62,387 nucleotides of DNA. Source: Alphaproteobacteria bacterium. Its GTDB lineage: Bacteria > Pseudomonadota > Alphaproteobacteria > UBA11222. The stretch is taken from assembly GCA_009693835.1 (NCBI GenBank), contig SHWM01000004.1:1-62387 (forward strand), read 5' to 3'. The translations under genes and the position numbers were made by a program. Shown piece after piece: positions 1 to 8,992 of this stretch (its first letter is position 1; each line of letters starts with the position of its first letter). The notes below the pieces were generated by a model. It was not told the origin of the DNA. It saw only the letters and a program-made list of their open reading frames with translations, and ran no database searches.

Positions 1-1
1 T

Positions 2-462
2 GATCCAGCGCCGGATGTAACCACCACGTTCCGGCAGCACTCGATTGAATCCCTGTGGCGGATGCCTTTCTGGCAATGACAGCCGGAGCGCTTGGCGCGC
101 CGTTGGCCGGCATCATGCTTTACCGCACATTATCCGCGGTTAATGCCGTATTCGAACACGCCAATATCAGGGTTCTTAGACGTTTGGATACGGTGATATC
201 GCAGCTTTGGGTTTCTCCCAAGATGCACAAGCTGCATCATTCGCGGGATAACGTGGAAACCTATTCGAACTATGGAAATTTGTTTTCCGTGTTCGACCGG
301 CTATTTGGCACGTTCACACCATCTGCAGGGGCAGGCGCGGTGCGCTATGGAATTGATGGATATGACAGTCAGGAGATACAGAGATTTTCCAGCCTCCTTA
401 AACTCCCGTTCACAAGAAAGCGGCGCGCCGGGGGATACCCAAAATATGAGGTGAAGGTTTAG
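2..462 (+). pseudogene. Sterol desaturase / fatty acid hydroxylase family, 3' part with an apparent frameshift
   Basis: This is the C-terminal part of a di-iron membrane hydroxylase of the sterol desaturase family. The 5' end lies outside the window. From base 2 one frame reads DPAPDVTTTFRQHSIESLWRMPF and then stops. The next frame continues the same family sequence (AMTAGALGAPLAG..., then KMHKLHHSRD with the last histidine box, and NYGNLFSVFDRLFGTF). The switch falls at the T run at 67-69; adding one T restores a single frame. Either the gene is a pseudogene or the assembly has a one-base error. It is convergent with rlmN and overlaps it by 4 bases. Substrate is unknown; such enzymes act on sterols, hopanoids or fatty alcohols at the inner membrane. 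Family call is firm, functional state is open. Confidence 0.75.
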
Positions 463-1610
463 GCGGCTCCGGCGGGCGCGGGGTTTTTCCGCGCCCGCAG
501 GCTCTCGCTTTTCAACTGGCCGCAGGCGGCCATGATGTCGCGGCCGCGCGGCGTGCGGACCGGGCTGGCGTATCCCGCGCGGTTGACGATTTCGGCGAAG
601 GCCTCGATCTGCGTCCATTCGCTGCATTCATAGGGCGCCCCCGGCCAGGGGTTGAACGGAATTAAATTAATTTTGGCCGGGATGCCCGCAATCAGACGCA
701 CCAGTTCGCGCGCATCCGCCAGGCTGTCATTAACGCCCTTCAGCATCACATATTCAAACGTGATGCGACGCGCATTGGACGCGCCCGGATAGGCGCGGCA
801 CGCCGCCAGCAATTCGGCAATCGGATATTTGCGGTTCAGCGGCACGATTTCATCGCGCACCTCATCGCGCACCGCATGCAGGGATACGGCCAGATTGGTT
901 CCGATTTCCTCGCCGCAGCGCGCCATCATCGGCACGACGCCAGCGGTTGAAAGCGTGATGCGGCGGCGCGACAGGCTCAGCCCCTCATTGTCCATGACGA
1001 TCTGCAGGGCGGCTTTGACATTGTCGAAATTATATAGTGGCTCGCCCATGCCCATCATGACGACATTGGTCAGGTGCCGGTCGCAGTGAAGCCATTCATC
1101 CAGCGCATCGCGCGCCACCATCATCTGCGCCACAATCTCGGCGGGCGTCAGATTGCGCACCAGCATCTGCGTGCCGGTGTGGCAGAATTTGCAGTTCAAT
1201 GTGCAGCCGACTTGCGAAGACACGCACAGGGTGCCGCGCTCGTCTTCCGGGATAAACACCGTTTCGGCTTCCTTGCCATCGGCAAAACGCATCAGCCATT
1301 TGCGGGTGCCGTCGGTAGAAATCTGTTCGCTGGTGATTTCGGGCCGCGCCAGGCTGAAATGCGTACTGAGCAGGTGGCGTAAATCTTTTGAGATGTTCGA
1401 CATGGCGTCGAAATCCTGGACGCCGCGAAAATACATCCAGTGCCAGATCTGCTGCGTGCGCATTTTTACCTGATGTTCCGGCACGCCGGCCGCCAGCAGG
1501 TGCGGCGCAAGTGCCGCGCGCGAAAGCCCGATCAGATTGGTCCGCCCCGTTTCCGGAGCCTCAACAGAGGCAAGTTCCATAAACTTTGTCAGCTTTCTAT
1601 TTGACGCCAC
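459..1610 (-). CDS. rlmN: Dual-specificity RNA methyltransferase RlmN
   Basis: Radical-SAM enzyme that methylates C2 of A2503 in 23S rRNA and of A37 in some tRNAs, in the cytoplasm. The 383-residue product has the CxxxCxxC cluster motif ([12 protein letters not shown]), the N-terminal accessory domain ([17 protein letters not shown]) and the [15 protein letters not shown]-binding segment. Near the C-terminus [11 protein letters not shown] holds the second conserved cysteine used in the ping-pong mechanism. Length is normal. An internal Met at residue 11 ([10 protein letters not shown]) is a plausible alternative start; the longer form overlaps the upstream IalB-like gene by 14 bases, suggesting co-transcription. 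Very secure call. Confidence 0.96.
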   Translation of the reverse strand: MASNRKLTKFMELASVEAPETGRTNLIGLSRAALAPHLLAAGVPEHQVKMRTQQIWHWMYFRGVQDFDAMSNISKDLRHLLSTHFSLARPEITSEQISTDGTRKWLMRFADGKEAETVFIPEDERGTLCVSSQVGCTLNCKFCHTGTQMLVRNLTPAEIVAQMMVARDALDEWLHCDRHLTNVVMMGMGEPLYNFDNVKAALQIVMDNEGLSLSRRRITLSTAGVVPMMARCGEEIGTNLAVSLHAVRDEVRDEIVPLNRKYPIAELLAACRAYPGASNARRITFEYVMLKGVNDSLADARELVRLIAGIPAKINLIPFNPWPGAPYECSEWTQIEAFAEIVNRAGYASPVRTPRGRDIMAACGQLKSESLRARKNPAPAGAA

Positions 1611-2136
1611 AGGCCTTGTTGATGGTTTTCAGCGCCGCGCTGAAACCGGCCAGTGAGTATGTGTCCGTGGTTTTGGTGCCGCGCTGCGACGTGCCGGTGA
1701 CCACCAGCCGGTCGGCCTGCTTCATGGCGGCGATCAGGCGGCCCTCCTCGGCAGGCTTTTCCACCCAGGCGCCGTCGTTTTCAGTAAACAGGGAAAATTT
1801 CTCCTTGCCGACACTGATGCTGGCGTCACTGCCCGCCTTATAGGGATAGCCTGCGATGATATTTATTTCATTGGTTATTTTGCTGGCCGGGCGGTGCGTG
1901 ACGAACAGATAAACATCACCGCGATTGGCGCCTGCCGGTTCGCTTTTGCCGGGTGCCGCGCGCAGATAACAGGATTTGGTCTTGCCTTCGGTGACCACGA
2001 AGGCGTCCCAGTCGCGGCTGCTACCCAGCAGGGTTTGCGCCGCCAGCGGTTGCATCCAGCCCGAACACACAAACAACAGCGCCGCCAACCACAGCCACAC
2101 CAGCCTATTTATCATCCTCGTAAAATGTGTCTGCAT
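1597..2136 (-). CDS. IalB-family secreted protein
   Basis: A 179-residue protein related to invasion-associated locus B (IalB) proteins, widespread in Alphaproteobacteria and of unclear molecular role. An N-terminal signal peptide is visible ([23 protein letters not shown]), so the protein is probably periplasmic or secreted. The body carries family-like features: a CYLRAAPGK segment, [23 protein letters not shown], and the C-terminal [13 protein letters not shown] with a conserved cysteine that could pair with the first. It lies just upstream of rlmN and overlaps it, so the two probably share a transcript. The Bartonella name should not be read as evidence of invasion here. Confidence 0.8.
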   Translation of the reverse strand: MQTHFTRMINRLVWLWLAALLFVCSGWMQPLAAQTLLGSSRDWDAFVVTEGKTKSCYLRAAPGKSEPAGANRGDVYLFVTHRPASKITNEINIIAGYPYKAGSDASISVGKEKFSLFTENDGAWVEKPAEEGRLIAAMKQADRLVVTGTSQRGTKTTDTYSLAGFSAALKTINKACGVK

Positions 2137-2309
2137 AAGGCCACCTTCAGCATGTTTTGCCAGTCAGTCTCGATCCAGATCATTCCAGCACAGCCCTATA
2201 CTATTTTTTGCCGGTGCGCTGCAAGCTTGGGAGGTTCCGATATGGGGTGTCATGTGTTAACAATAATTAATAGAATTGACGCCAACCCCGGAAAAATGAG
2301 GGATTTACA

Positions 2310-3299
2310 ATGAAAGCTGTGCTGTGCAAAGCCCTGGGCCTGCCCGAAACCCTGGTAGTGGAGGAATTGCCGGATTACAAGCCCGGCCCAGGACAGGTGG
2401 TGGTTGACGTACATGCCTGTGGCGTGAATTTTCCGGATTATCTGATTATACAGGGTAAATATCAGGCCAGACCAAAGCTGCCTTTCTCTCCGGGGGCCGA
2501 AGTTGCCGGTGTGATCAGCGCTTTGGGCGCGGGCGTCACGGGCCTCAAGGTGGGCGACCGGGTATTGTCCTTTATCGGAACGGGCTATGGCGGCTTTGCC
2601 GATCAGGCGCTGGTGCAGGCGGAAATGGTGACCAAAATCCCGCCGCAGATGGATTTCGACACCGCCTCGGCTTTTATACTGACCTATGGCACCTCTTATT
2701 ATTCCCTGAAGGATCGGGGCGATCTGAAACCTGGCGAAACCCTGCTGGTGCTGGGGGCGGCGGGCGGTGTCGGCCTTGCGGCGGTGGAGCTTGGCAAGGC
2801 CATGGGCGCGCGGGTGATCGCCGCCGCATCTACGGATGAAAAGCTGGCGGCATGCAAGGCGCATGGCGCGGATGAAGGCATCAATTATGATAAAGAGGAC
2901 CTCAAGGAACGCATCAAGGCGCTGACCGGCGGCAAGGGCGCGGATGTGATCTATGATCCGGTCGGGGGCGATTATTCCGAGGCCGCGCTGCGCGCCATCA
3001 ACTGGAACGGCCGTTTTCTGGTGGTGGGGTTCGCCAATGGGGAAATTCCGAAAATCCCACTGAACCTTACCCTGCTGAAAGGCTGCCAGATTGTTGGCGT
3101 GTTCTGGGGCGCGTCCATTGAACGCGACGTGGCGCATTTCCAGAAACGCAGCGAGGAGCTGATGCACTATTATGTGCAGGGCAAGCTGAAACCGCTGGTG
3201 ACGGGAAAATATCCGCTGAAGGAAGTGGCGACGGCGCTGAATCTTTTGGCGGCGCGCAAAGTAATGGGTAAGCTGGTGCTGACCACGGGGCGCAGTTGA
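2310..3299 (+). CDS. NADPH:quinone oxidoreductase family protein (zinc-independent MDR)
   Basis: A 329-residue medium-chain dehydrogenase/reductase of the quinone oxidoreductase type. It has the N-terminal GroES-like domain (GVNFPDYLIIQGKYQ, PFSPGAEVAGVI) and a Rossmann domain with VLGAAGGVGLAAVELGKAMGARVIAA near residues 145-170. The cysteines that bind structural zinc in alcohol dehydrogenases are absent, which fits the zinc-free branch. Such enzymes reduce quinones or enals with NADPH; in acyl-CoA-rich gene contexts some act on acyl-CoA intermediates. The start has ATGAGGGA a few bases upstream. It is followed by a PNPOx-like gene on the same strand. Exact substrate cannot be told. Confidence 0.88.
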   Translation: MKAVLCKALGLPETLVVEELPDYKPGPGQVVVDVHACGVNFPDYLIIQGKYQARPKLPFSPGAEVAGVISALGAGVTGLKVGDRVLSFIGTGYGGFADQALVQAEMVTKIPPQMDFDTASAFILTYGTSYYSLKDRGDLKPGETLLVLGAAGGVGLAAVELGKAMGARVIAAASTDEKLAACKAHGADEGINYDKEDLKERIKALTGGKGADVIYDPVGGDYSEAALRAINWNGRFLVVGFANGEIPKIPLNLTLLKGCQIVGVFWGASIERDVAHFQKRSEELMHYYVQGKLKPLVTGKYPLKEVATALNLLAARKVMGKLVLTTGRS

Positions 3300-3372
3300 C
3301 TGTCCAGACGGGTAACCAGAACGGCACGGTGACGGGGTTCCCCGGGGCCGACATGGGGAGGAGGAGGCATGG

Positions 3373-3939
3373 ATGTCGCAGTTTTTTGACCATATACCTG
3401 AAAATCTGCAGGAATTTATCTCCCGGCAGAAGCTGTTTTTCATCGCCACCACCGCCGCCACTGGCCGCATCAGCCTCTCGCCCAAGGGCATGGATACGTT
3501 TCGCTGCCTGGGCGCGCACAGGTGCGCCTATCTTGACCTGACCGGCAGCGGCAATGAAACAGCGGCCTATCTCAAGGCCGATGGCCGCGCCACGATTATG
3601 TTCTGCTCGTTTGATCAACAGGCGCTGATCCTGCGCCTCTATGGCAAAGGCCGCCCCGCGCAACCGGGCGATCCCGATTGGAACAGCCTGACCGGTAAAT
3701 TCCCGTCCCTTCCAGGTGTGCGCCAGATCATGCTGTTCGATATAGATAGCGTGCAGACATCGTGCGGCTATGCTGTGCCGGAATATGAACTGAAACGGGA
3801 ACGCCCGATCCTGACCCAGTGGGCGGAAAAAAAGTCTCCGGACGAACTGCAGGCCTATCGGGCAATGAAGAATAAAGTTAGCATTGATGGCTTTGACACC
3901 GGGCTGGCCGCCCGCCCAACCGAAAATAAAAAGGCATAA
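3373..3939 (+). CDS. Pyridoxamine 5'-phosphate oxidase-like flavin-binding protein
   Basis: A 188-residue protein of the PNPOx-like split-barrel fold. Recognisable stretches are the N-terminal FISRQKLFFIATTAATGRISLSPKG, where the beta-barrel begins, then GRATIMFCSFDQQALILRLYGKGR, and CGYAVPEYEL. Members bind FMN, F420 or haem and the family is functionally mixed. Because an F420-biosynthesis gene lies in this same window (60495 onward), an F420-dependent role is possible but not shown. The ATG follows GAGGAGGCATGG, a strong ribosome-binding site. Six bases separate its stop from the first esterase gene, so it is probably in the same operon as its neighbours. Confidence 0.8.
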   Translation: MSQFFDHIPENLQEFISRQKLFFIATTAATGRISLSPKGMDTFRCLGAHRCAYLDLTGSGNETAAYLKADGRATIMFCSFDQQALILRLYGKGRPAQPGDPDWNSLTGKFPSLPGVRQIMLFDIDSVQTSCGYAVPEYELKRERPILTQWAEKKSPDELQAYRAMKNKVSIDGFDTGLAARPTENKKA

Positions 3940-3944
3940 ATAAT

Positions 3945-5174
3945 ATGGAAAAGCTGGAACAAACAGTACCAGGCGGCCGGGTAGCGGGTAAATTTGAGGG
4001 GCGTTTCAAATCCGTGGCCGACCGCTTTGCCGCAAATTTTTCGGAACTGGGCGAAGTGGGCGCATCGGTTTGCATCACGCTGAATGGCGAGACAGTGCTG
4101 GATTTATGGGGCGGCCGGGTGGTGCCCGACGCGCCTGCAGCCTGGAACGCGGATACGGTGTCGATCGTATTTTCTTCGACCAAGGGGGCTACCGCGCTCT
4201 GCGCCCATATTCTGGCGGACCGGGGGTTGCTCGATCTGAATGCGCCTGTCGGGCAATACTGGCCGGAATTTGCCTGCAATGGGAAAGAAAACGTCACCGT
4301 GCGCATGATGCTGGACCACAGCGCCGGGGTGCCCGTGATACGCGACCCGCTGGAAAAGGGCGACGTCAATAATTGGGCTTTGATGTGCGACAAGCTGGCC
4401 AGTCAGGCCCCGTTCTGGGAACCGGGAGAGAGGCATGGCTATCATGCGCTGACGTTTGGCTGGACTGTCGGCGAACTGGTGCGCCGGGTATCCGGCAAAT
4501 CGCTGGGCACTTTCTTCCGCGATGAGGTGGCCAAGCCGCTGGGCCTTGATTTCTGGATCGGCACGCCGGAGCTGATCGAATCCCGCGTCAGCCCGGTCAT
4601 CCTGTTCAAACCGGAAAAAGGCGCGCCCCTGCTGGCCTTTGCGCAACTGGCGGTGGCCGACCGCCAATCAATACCCGGCCTGTTCATTTTCAATGATGGC
4701 GGCTTCAATCCCAACCGGCGCGATTGCCATGCCGCAGAAATCGGCGGGGCCAATGGGATGACGAATGCGCGCGGCCTGGCGGGCATGTATGCGCCGCTGG
4801 CCAATGGCGGCACGGCGCGCGGCGTCAAACTGGTCAGCGCGGACACGGTGGCGCGCATGGGACAGGTGTCGATGGCGACGCATATGGATCAAACACTTAT
4901 GGCGCGGACACGTTTCGCGCTGGGTTATATGAAGTCGATGGATAATCGCCCGCAGAACAATATGGGCAACATGATATTGACCGAACGCGCGTTTGGCCAT
5001 GTCGGCGCGGGCGGCAGCATCGGTTTTGCCGATCCGTCCTGCGGTCTCTCATTTGGCTATACCATGAACAAAATGGGCGAAGGCATCTTGCTGAACGCTC
5101 GCGGCCAGGGGCTTGTCGACGCCACCTACCGCGCGCTCGGGTTTACATCCAACACGGGCGGTGTCTGGATCTGA
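3945..5174 (+). CDS. Serine hydrolase, beta-lactamase/esterase (family VIII, class C-like), copy 1
   Basis: A 409-residue serine hydrolase of the beta-lactamase-related (EstB/family VIII esterase) type. The nucleophile motif S-x-x-K is seen as SSTK (Ser77-Lys80). The second catalytic motif is Tyr166 in GYHALTFGW, and a GHVGAGGS segment near the C-terminus stands where class C enzymes have KTG. No signal peptide is visible, so it is probably cytoplasmic, which argues for an esterase or lactonase rather than an antibiotic-hydrolysing enzyme. It is followed by a near-identical-length paralogue, so the pair arose by tandem duplication. Substrate is not predictable. Confidence 0.88.
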   Translation: MEKLEQTVPGGRVAGKFEGRFKSVADRFAANFSELGEVGASVCITLNGETVLDLWGGRVVPDAPAAWNADTVSIVFSSTKGATALCAHILADRGLLDLNAPVGQYWPEFACNGKENVTVRMMLDHSAGVPVIRDPLEKGDVNNWALMCDKLASQAPFWEPGERHGYHALTFGWTVGELVRRVSGKSLGTFFRDEVAKPLGLDFWIGTPELIESRVSPVILFKPEKGAPLLAFAQLAVADRQSIPGLFIFNDGGFNPNRRDCHAAEIGGANGMTNARGLAGMYAPLANGGTARGVKLVSADTVARMGQVSMATHMDQTLMARTRFALGYMKSMDNRPQNNMGNMILTERAFGHVGAGGSIGFADPSCGLSFGYTMNKMGEGILLNARGQGLVDATYRALGFTSNTGGVWI

Positions 5175-5211
5175 AATCAATTTGGACGGCGGGAAGGAAT
5201 GCGGGGATCAC

Positions 5212-6441
5212 ATGCAGAAAATAAACCGGGAAGTTCCTAAAGGCCGCGTCGAAGGCAGTTTTGACGCCCGCTATCAGAGCGTGGCCGACGCCTTCATAAA
5301 AAACTTCACGGATTATGATGAGGTCGGCGCTAGCGTCTGCCTCAAGGTTGGCGGCGAAACCATGGTGGACATGTGGGGCGGGCGGATGGCGCCAGATTCC
5401 GACAGGCCATGGCAATCCGATACTGTTTCGATCATCTTTTCCAGCACCAAGGGCGCGACCGCCCTGTGCGCACATATTCTCGCCGACCGGGGGCTGCTGG
5501 ATCTGGACGCCCCGGTGGCGCAGTATTGGCCCGAGTTCGCGTGCAATGGCAAGGAAAAGGCAACGGTCCGCATGATGCTGGATCACAGCGTTGGCGTGCC
5601 GGTGCTGCGCGATCCGCTGCCCAAGGGCGCGGTGAATAATTGGGATCTGATGTGCGAGCGGCTGGCCGCCCAGGCGCCGTTCTGGGAGCCGGGCCTGCGG
5701 CATGGCTATCATGCGCTGACCATCGGATGGACAGTGGGCGAGCTGGTGCGCCGGGTGTCGGGCAAGTCGCTGGGCACATTTTTTCAGGATGCGGTGGCGA
5801 AGCCGCTGGGGCTGGATTTCTGGATCGGTACCCCTGAATCCGTTGAGCCGCGCATTTCCGCGATGCTGGCGTTCGACATCGGCAGCCTTGCCGAGAAGTC
5901 GCCTTTTGGGGCCCGCGCGATGGCGGACCGCAATTCGGTGCCGGGTCTGTTTTTGTTCAATGACGGCGGGTTCGAACCCAATACGCGCGCCTGTCATGCC
6001 GCCGAAATAGGCGGCGCCAACGGCATTTCCAATGCCCGTGGTTTGGCTGGCATGTATGCGCCGCTGGCCTGTGGCGGCACGGCGCAGGGCGTAAAGCTTG
6101 TCGGGCGGGACACGATCGCGCGCATGGGCCAGGTGGCCAGCGCGTCGCATCTGGATGAAACCCTGTGCGTACCCACGCGTTTTTCACTCGGCTACATGAA
6201 AAGCATGGACAATCGCAAGATGGGGAACTTCGCCAATATGCTGTTGTCGGAACGCGCGTTTGGCCATGTCGGCGCGGGCGGCAGTATCGGCTTTGCTGAT
6301 CCGGAATGCGGCCTCTCGTTCGGCTACACCATGAACCGGATGGGCGATGGATTGTTGCTCAATGAACGCGGCCAGGGGCTGATTGACGCCACCTACCGGG
6401 TGCTGGGTTACACGTCCAACGCGGGTGGTGTCTGGATCTGA
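5212..6441 (+). CDS. Serine hydrolase, beta-lactamase/esterase (family VIII), copy 2
   Basis: Tandem paralogue of the preceding gene, also 409 residues, with the same Ser77-Ser-Thr-Lys80 nucleophile motif, GYHALTIGW tyrosine motif and GHVGAGGSIGFADP segment. By eye most residues match copy 1; the clearest divergence is in the 230-245 region (copy 2 has MLAFDIGSLAEKSPFG where copy 1 has VILFKPEKGAPLL). The start at 5212 (MQKINREVPKGRVEG) aligns with copy 1 and follows a GGGAAGG ribosome-binding site; an upstream in-frame start at 5113 would overlap copy 1 and is less likely. Divergence near the active-site cleft suggests different acyl specificity, but this is inference. Confidence 0.87.
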   Translation: MQKINREVPKGRVEGSFDARYQSVADAFIKNFTDYDEVGASVCLKVGGETMVDMWGGRMAPDSDRPWQSDTVSIIFSSTKGATALCAHILADRGLLDLDAPVAQYWPEFACNGKEKATVRMMLDHSVGVPVLRDPLPKGAVNNWDLMCERLAAQAPFWEPGLRHGYHALTIGWTVGELVRRVSGKSLGTFFQDAVAKPLGLDFWIGTPESVEPRISAMLAFDIGSLAEKSPFGARAMADRNSVPGLFLFNDGGFEPNTRACHAAEIGGANGISNARGLAGMYAPLACGGTAQGVKLVGRDTIARMGQVASASHLDETLCVPTRFSLGYMKSMDNRKMGNFANMLLSERAFGHVGAGGSIGFADPECGLSFGYTMNRMGDGLLLNERGQGLIDATYRVLGYTSNAGGVWI

Positions 6442-6486
6442 GGAATAGACGAGGCGCATGCGGCGTAAACGCAAAATCAGGCCGCA

Positions 6487-7728
6487 ATGACCCAGATCAT
6501 CGCCAGTGTGAAATGGATTCTCCTTGCGCTGGTCGCGGGCGCGGGGCTTGGCCTTGTGTATCCCGGGGCGGCGCTGGCGATCACGCCGGTAAGCAAGTTT
6601 CTGCTGCAACTCATCAAGGCGGCGGCCACGCCGCTGGTGCTGTTTGCGGTGCTGGAGGCGATTTTGCGATTTCGGGTCGCGGGGGCCGACTTTCTCCGCC
6701 TGTTAGTCATTACCCTGATCAATGCCAGCATCGCCATCGCCATCGGCCTGCTCATGGCCAATCTGTTTGTGCCCGGCCAGTATCTGACCTTTCTGTCGGG
6801 TGATGTGGCCGGCGCCACCAAGGAAATAGATTTCCTGGACATGATCGCCAAGCAATTGCCCGTCAGCATTGTGCAGCCGCTGGCGGATAACAGCATCATG
6901 CCGGTTGTGATCATGGGGGTGGCGTTCGGTTTTGCCTGGCGCAAGGTGCGCGCCGGGCAGAATGCCGCCGCCAGCGCGCTGATGGATCAGGGCGTGATGT
7001 GGATCACGTTCGCGCGCGAGATGTGCGAAACCCTGCTGATCTGGATCGTGAAACTGATCCCGCTCGCGGTTTTCGCGGCCAGCGCAAAGGTGACGGCGGA
7101 GCATGGCCTGCAACCTTTCAAGGGGCTTGGGCAATATGTGCTGCTCTGCCTGTTGGGCATGGCGGTGCATGTGCTGTTCACCTACAGCGCCTGGCTGGTG
7201 GGGTTCGTGCGCATCGGCCTGCGTGACTTCTGGCGGCTGGCGATTGAACCCGCACTTTATTCATTTGGCGTCAACAGCAGCCTGGTGGCCCTGCCGCTGA
7301 CCTTGCGCACACTGGACAGGCTGGGCATTTCACGGCGCGCCTCCACGCTGGCGGCGGTGGTTGGCACCAATCTGAATAATGACGGCATCATCCTCTATGA
7401 AGGCTTTACCCTGCTGGCGCTGGCGCAGGCCGGGGGCATGGAGATGAGCCTTGGCGGGCAGATACTGGCTGCGCTGTATTGCATTGTGGCCGCCATGGGC
7501 GTGGCCGGCGTGCCGGAAGCTGGCATTGTGGCGCTGACGCTGGTGATGAGCGGTCTTGGCATACCGGTCGAGGCGCTGGCCCTGCTTTTGTCCGTGGACT
7601 GGATTATCGCACGGGCGCGGTCGCTGCTGAATACGACATCGGACATGGTTGGCTCGATGGTGCTGAACCGTTGGCTGGAGCTAAGCGAAGCTGGAAAAAT
7701 AAGAAACTCCAAATTGATGGTTTTCTGA
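6487..7728 (+). CDS. Dicarboxylate/amino acid:cation symporter (DAACS family)
   Basis: A 413-residue inner-membrane transporter of the sodium:dicarboxylate symporter family (GltP/DctA-like). Family signatures include the PVSKFLLQLIKAAATPLVLFAV segment near the N-terminus, the serine/alanine-rich re-entrant region (SFGVNSSLVALPLTL) and the VVGTNLNNDGIILYEG segment, corresponding to the NMDGT-containing helix that binds substrate and cation. About eight membrane helices are expected. The usual NMDGT is here NLNNDG, a divergent form, so the substrate may not be glutamate or C4-dicarboxylates. It lies 45 bases after the second esterase and may import a product or substrate of that operon. Confidence 0.87.
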   Translation: MTQIIASVKWILLALVAGAGLGLVYPGAALAITPVSKFLLQLIKAAATPLVLFAVLEAILRFRVAGADFLRLLVITLINASIAIAIGLLMANLFVPGQYLTFLSGDVAGATKEIDFLDMIAKQLPVSIVQPLADNSIMPVVIMGVAFGFAWRKVRAGQNAAASALMDQGVMWITFAREMCETLLIWIVKLIPLAVFAASAKVTAEHGLQPFKGLGQYVLLCLLGMAVHVLFTYSAWLVGFVRIGLRDFWRLAIEPALYSFGVNSSLVALPLTLRTLDRLGISRRASTLAAVVGTNLNNDGIILYEGFTLLALAQAGGMEMSLGGQILAALYCIVAAMGVAGVPEAGIVALTLVMSGLGIPVEALALLLSVDWIIARARSLLNTTSDMVGSMVLNRWLELSEAGKIRNSKLMVF

Positions 7729-7789
7729 GGCCGGGTATTTCTTCGTGCCGAACCATTTTAGACTCTTGTCCGGTCAGGTAGCGCTATTT

Positions 7790-7917
7790 ACCCCCTCCCC
7801 TATCCCCTCCCCACAAGGGGGAGGGGAAGAGACCCCTGAAATTCCGAGCTAAATGCCCTCTCTTGCCAAGCAAAGCTTTGGCGCAGCCTGGTGATGGGGA
7901 GGGGTTGGGGTGAGGTG
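7790..7917 (+). repeat. Dispersed intergenic GC-rich repeat, copy 1
   Basis: Intergenic segment beginning CCCCCTCCCCTATCCCCTCC and ending GGGGAGGGGTTGGGGTGAGG, so its two ends are nearly complementary and can pair. It contains the sub-motif TTTGGCGCAGCCTGG (about 7878-7891), found in variant form near 52245. Related C-run/G-run elements occur at 35214-35313, 52253-52327, 52437-52537 and 57341-57412, always between genes. This is a dispersed palindromic repeat, not a coding region. Confidence 0.65.
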
Positions 7918-7982
7918 ACAAATTAAAACTAAATTATGCAATCGGACTGCGTAGCAGTAAATGCGCGCCATTGACGGGTGGC

Positions 7983-8969
7983 CTAAAGATAGCGGTCTGC
8001 GGCCAGCAGATAATTCTGCACGTAATCATCAATCCCCGCTTCAAGCTCTGTAAACGGACGATTAAATCCCAGCGCGCGCAGACGCCCCATTTCCGCCTGG
8101 GTGTAATATTGGTAATTGGGGCGGATGGCAGCCGGCGTGTCGATATATTCGATGCGCGGGGCTTTGTTCATCGCGGCAAAAACCGCCCTGGCGAGGTCTT
8201 CGAAACTGCGCGCCTTCCCGCTGCCCACATTGTAGATGCCCTTGAAATTTCCATGCGCCAGCAGCCATAGCACCACGTCCGCGCAATCCCGGACATGGAT
8301 AAAATCGCGCAACTGTCCGCCATCGGCATAATCGGGATGATGCGACTTGAACAGCTTCACGGTTTCTCCGCGCTGGATGGCCTCGGTGATCTGGCAGATG
8401 ACCGAGCACATCTCCGCCTTGTGATATTCATTGGGCCCGTAGACATTGAAAAATTTCAGGCCGGCCCAGGCCAGCGGCGCCGGGCGGCCACTGCTAACCA
8501 GGCGCGAGACGCGCCGGTCAAAGGCGTGCTTGCTCCACCCATAGGCGTTTAACGGGCGCAGTTTCTGCAAGGCCTCGGGGGTCCAGTCATCGTCAAATCC
8601 GGCGGCGCCATCGCCATAGGTGGCGGCGGAGGAGGCATAAATAAACGGTGTGCCAGAACAGGCGCACCAGTCCCACAGATTGCAGGACAGACGGAAATTG
8701 GCCGCCAGAATTTTGTCCACGTCGCGTTCGGTGGTGCTCGAAACCGCGCCCATGTGAAGGATGGCTTCCATGCGGCTTTTGTGCCGGTCCAGAAAATCAA
8801 ACAGCGTCTCCGGGCGGATGATGTCGTGCACTTCATGATGCGCCAGGTTACGCCATTTGTCGTCTGCACCTAGCCAGTCGCAGACAATGATTTCACGCTT
8901 CTGGCCGCGGTTCAGCGCGGCGACCATGTTGGAGCCGATGAACCCTGCTCCCCCCGTGACGACGATCAT
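7983..8969 (-). CDS. hldD: ADP-glyceromanno-heptose 6-epimerase
   Basis: Converts ADP-D-glycero-beta-D-manno-heptose to the L-glycero form, the last step in making the activated heptose for the LPS inner core. The 328-residue protein has an N-terminal NAD(P)-binding motif (VTGGAGFIGSN), the SSAATYG serine segment and the catalytic YxxxK as YGWSK. KFFNVYGPNEYHK is typical of this epimerase subgroup. It lies 23 bases downstream of hldE on the same strand, so the two ADP-heptose pathway genes form one operon. Also known as rfaD/gmhD. Confidence 0.95.
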   Translation of the reverse strand: MIVVTGGAGFIGSNMVAALNRGQKREIIVCDWLGADDKWRNLAHHEVHDIIRPETLFDFLDRHKSRMEAILHMGAVSSTTERDVDKILAANFRLSCNLWDWCACSGTPFIYASSAATYGDGAAGFDDDWTPEALQKLRPLNAYGWSKHAFDRRVSRLVSSGRPAPLAWAGLKFFNVYGPNEYHKAEMCSVICQITEAIQRGETVKLFKSHHPDYADGGQLRDFIHVRDCADVVLWLLAHGNFKGIYNVGSGKARSFEDLARAVFAAMNKAPRIEYIDTPAAIRPNYQYYTQAEMGRLRALGFNRPFTELEAGIDDYVQNYLLAADRYL

Positions 8970-8992
8970 TTGGGCGCTCCGGATTTGGACGT

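Noticed and set aside
2250..3491. A 413-codon minus-strand frame opposite the quinone oxidoreductase.
   Set aside because: Its residue pattern is the compositional shadow of the plus-strand gene (His/Arg/Gln-rich); no family features.
5143..6150. A 335-codon minus-strand frame opposite the second esterase.
   Set aside because: Shadow of a GC-rich gene; low-complexity basic product, no start context.
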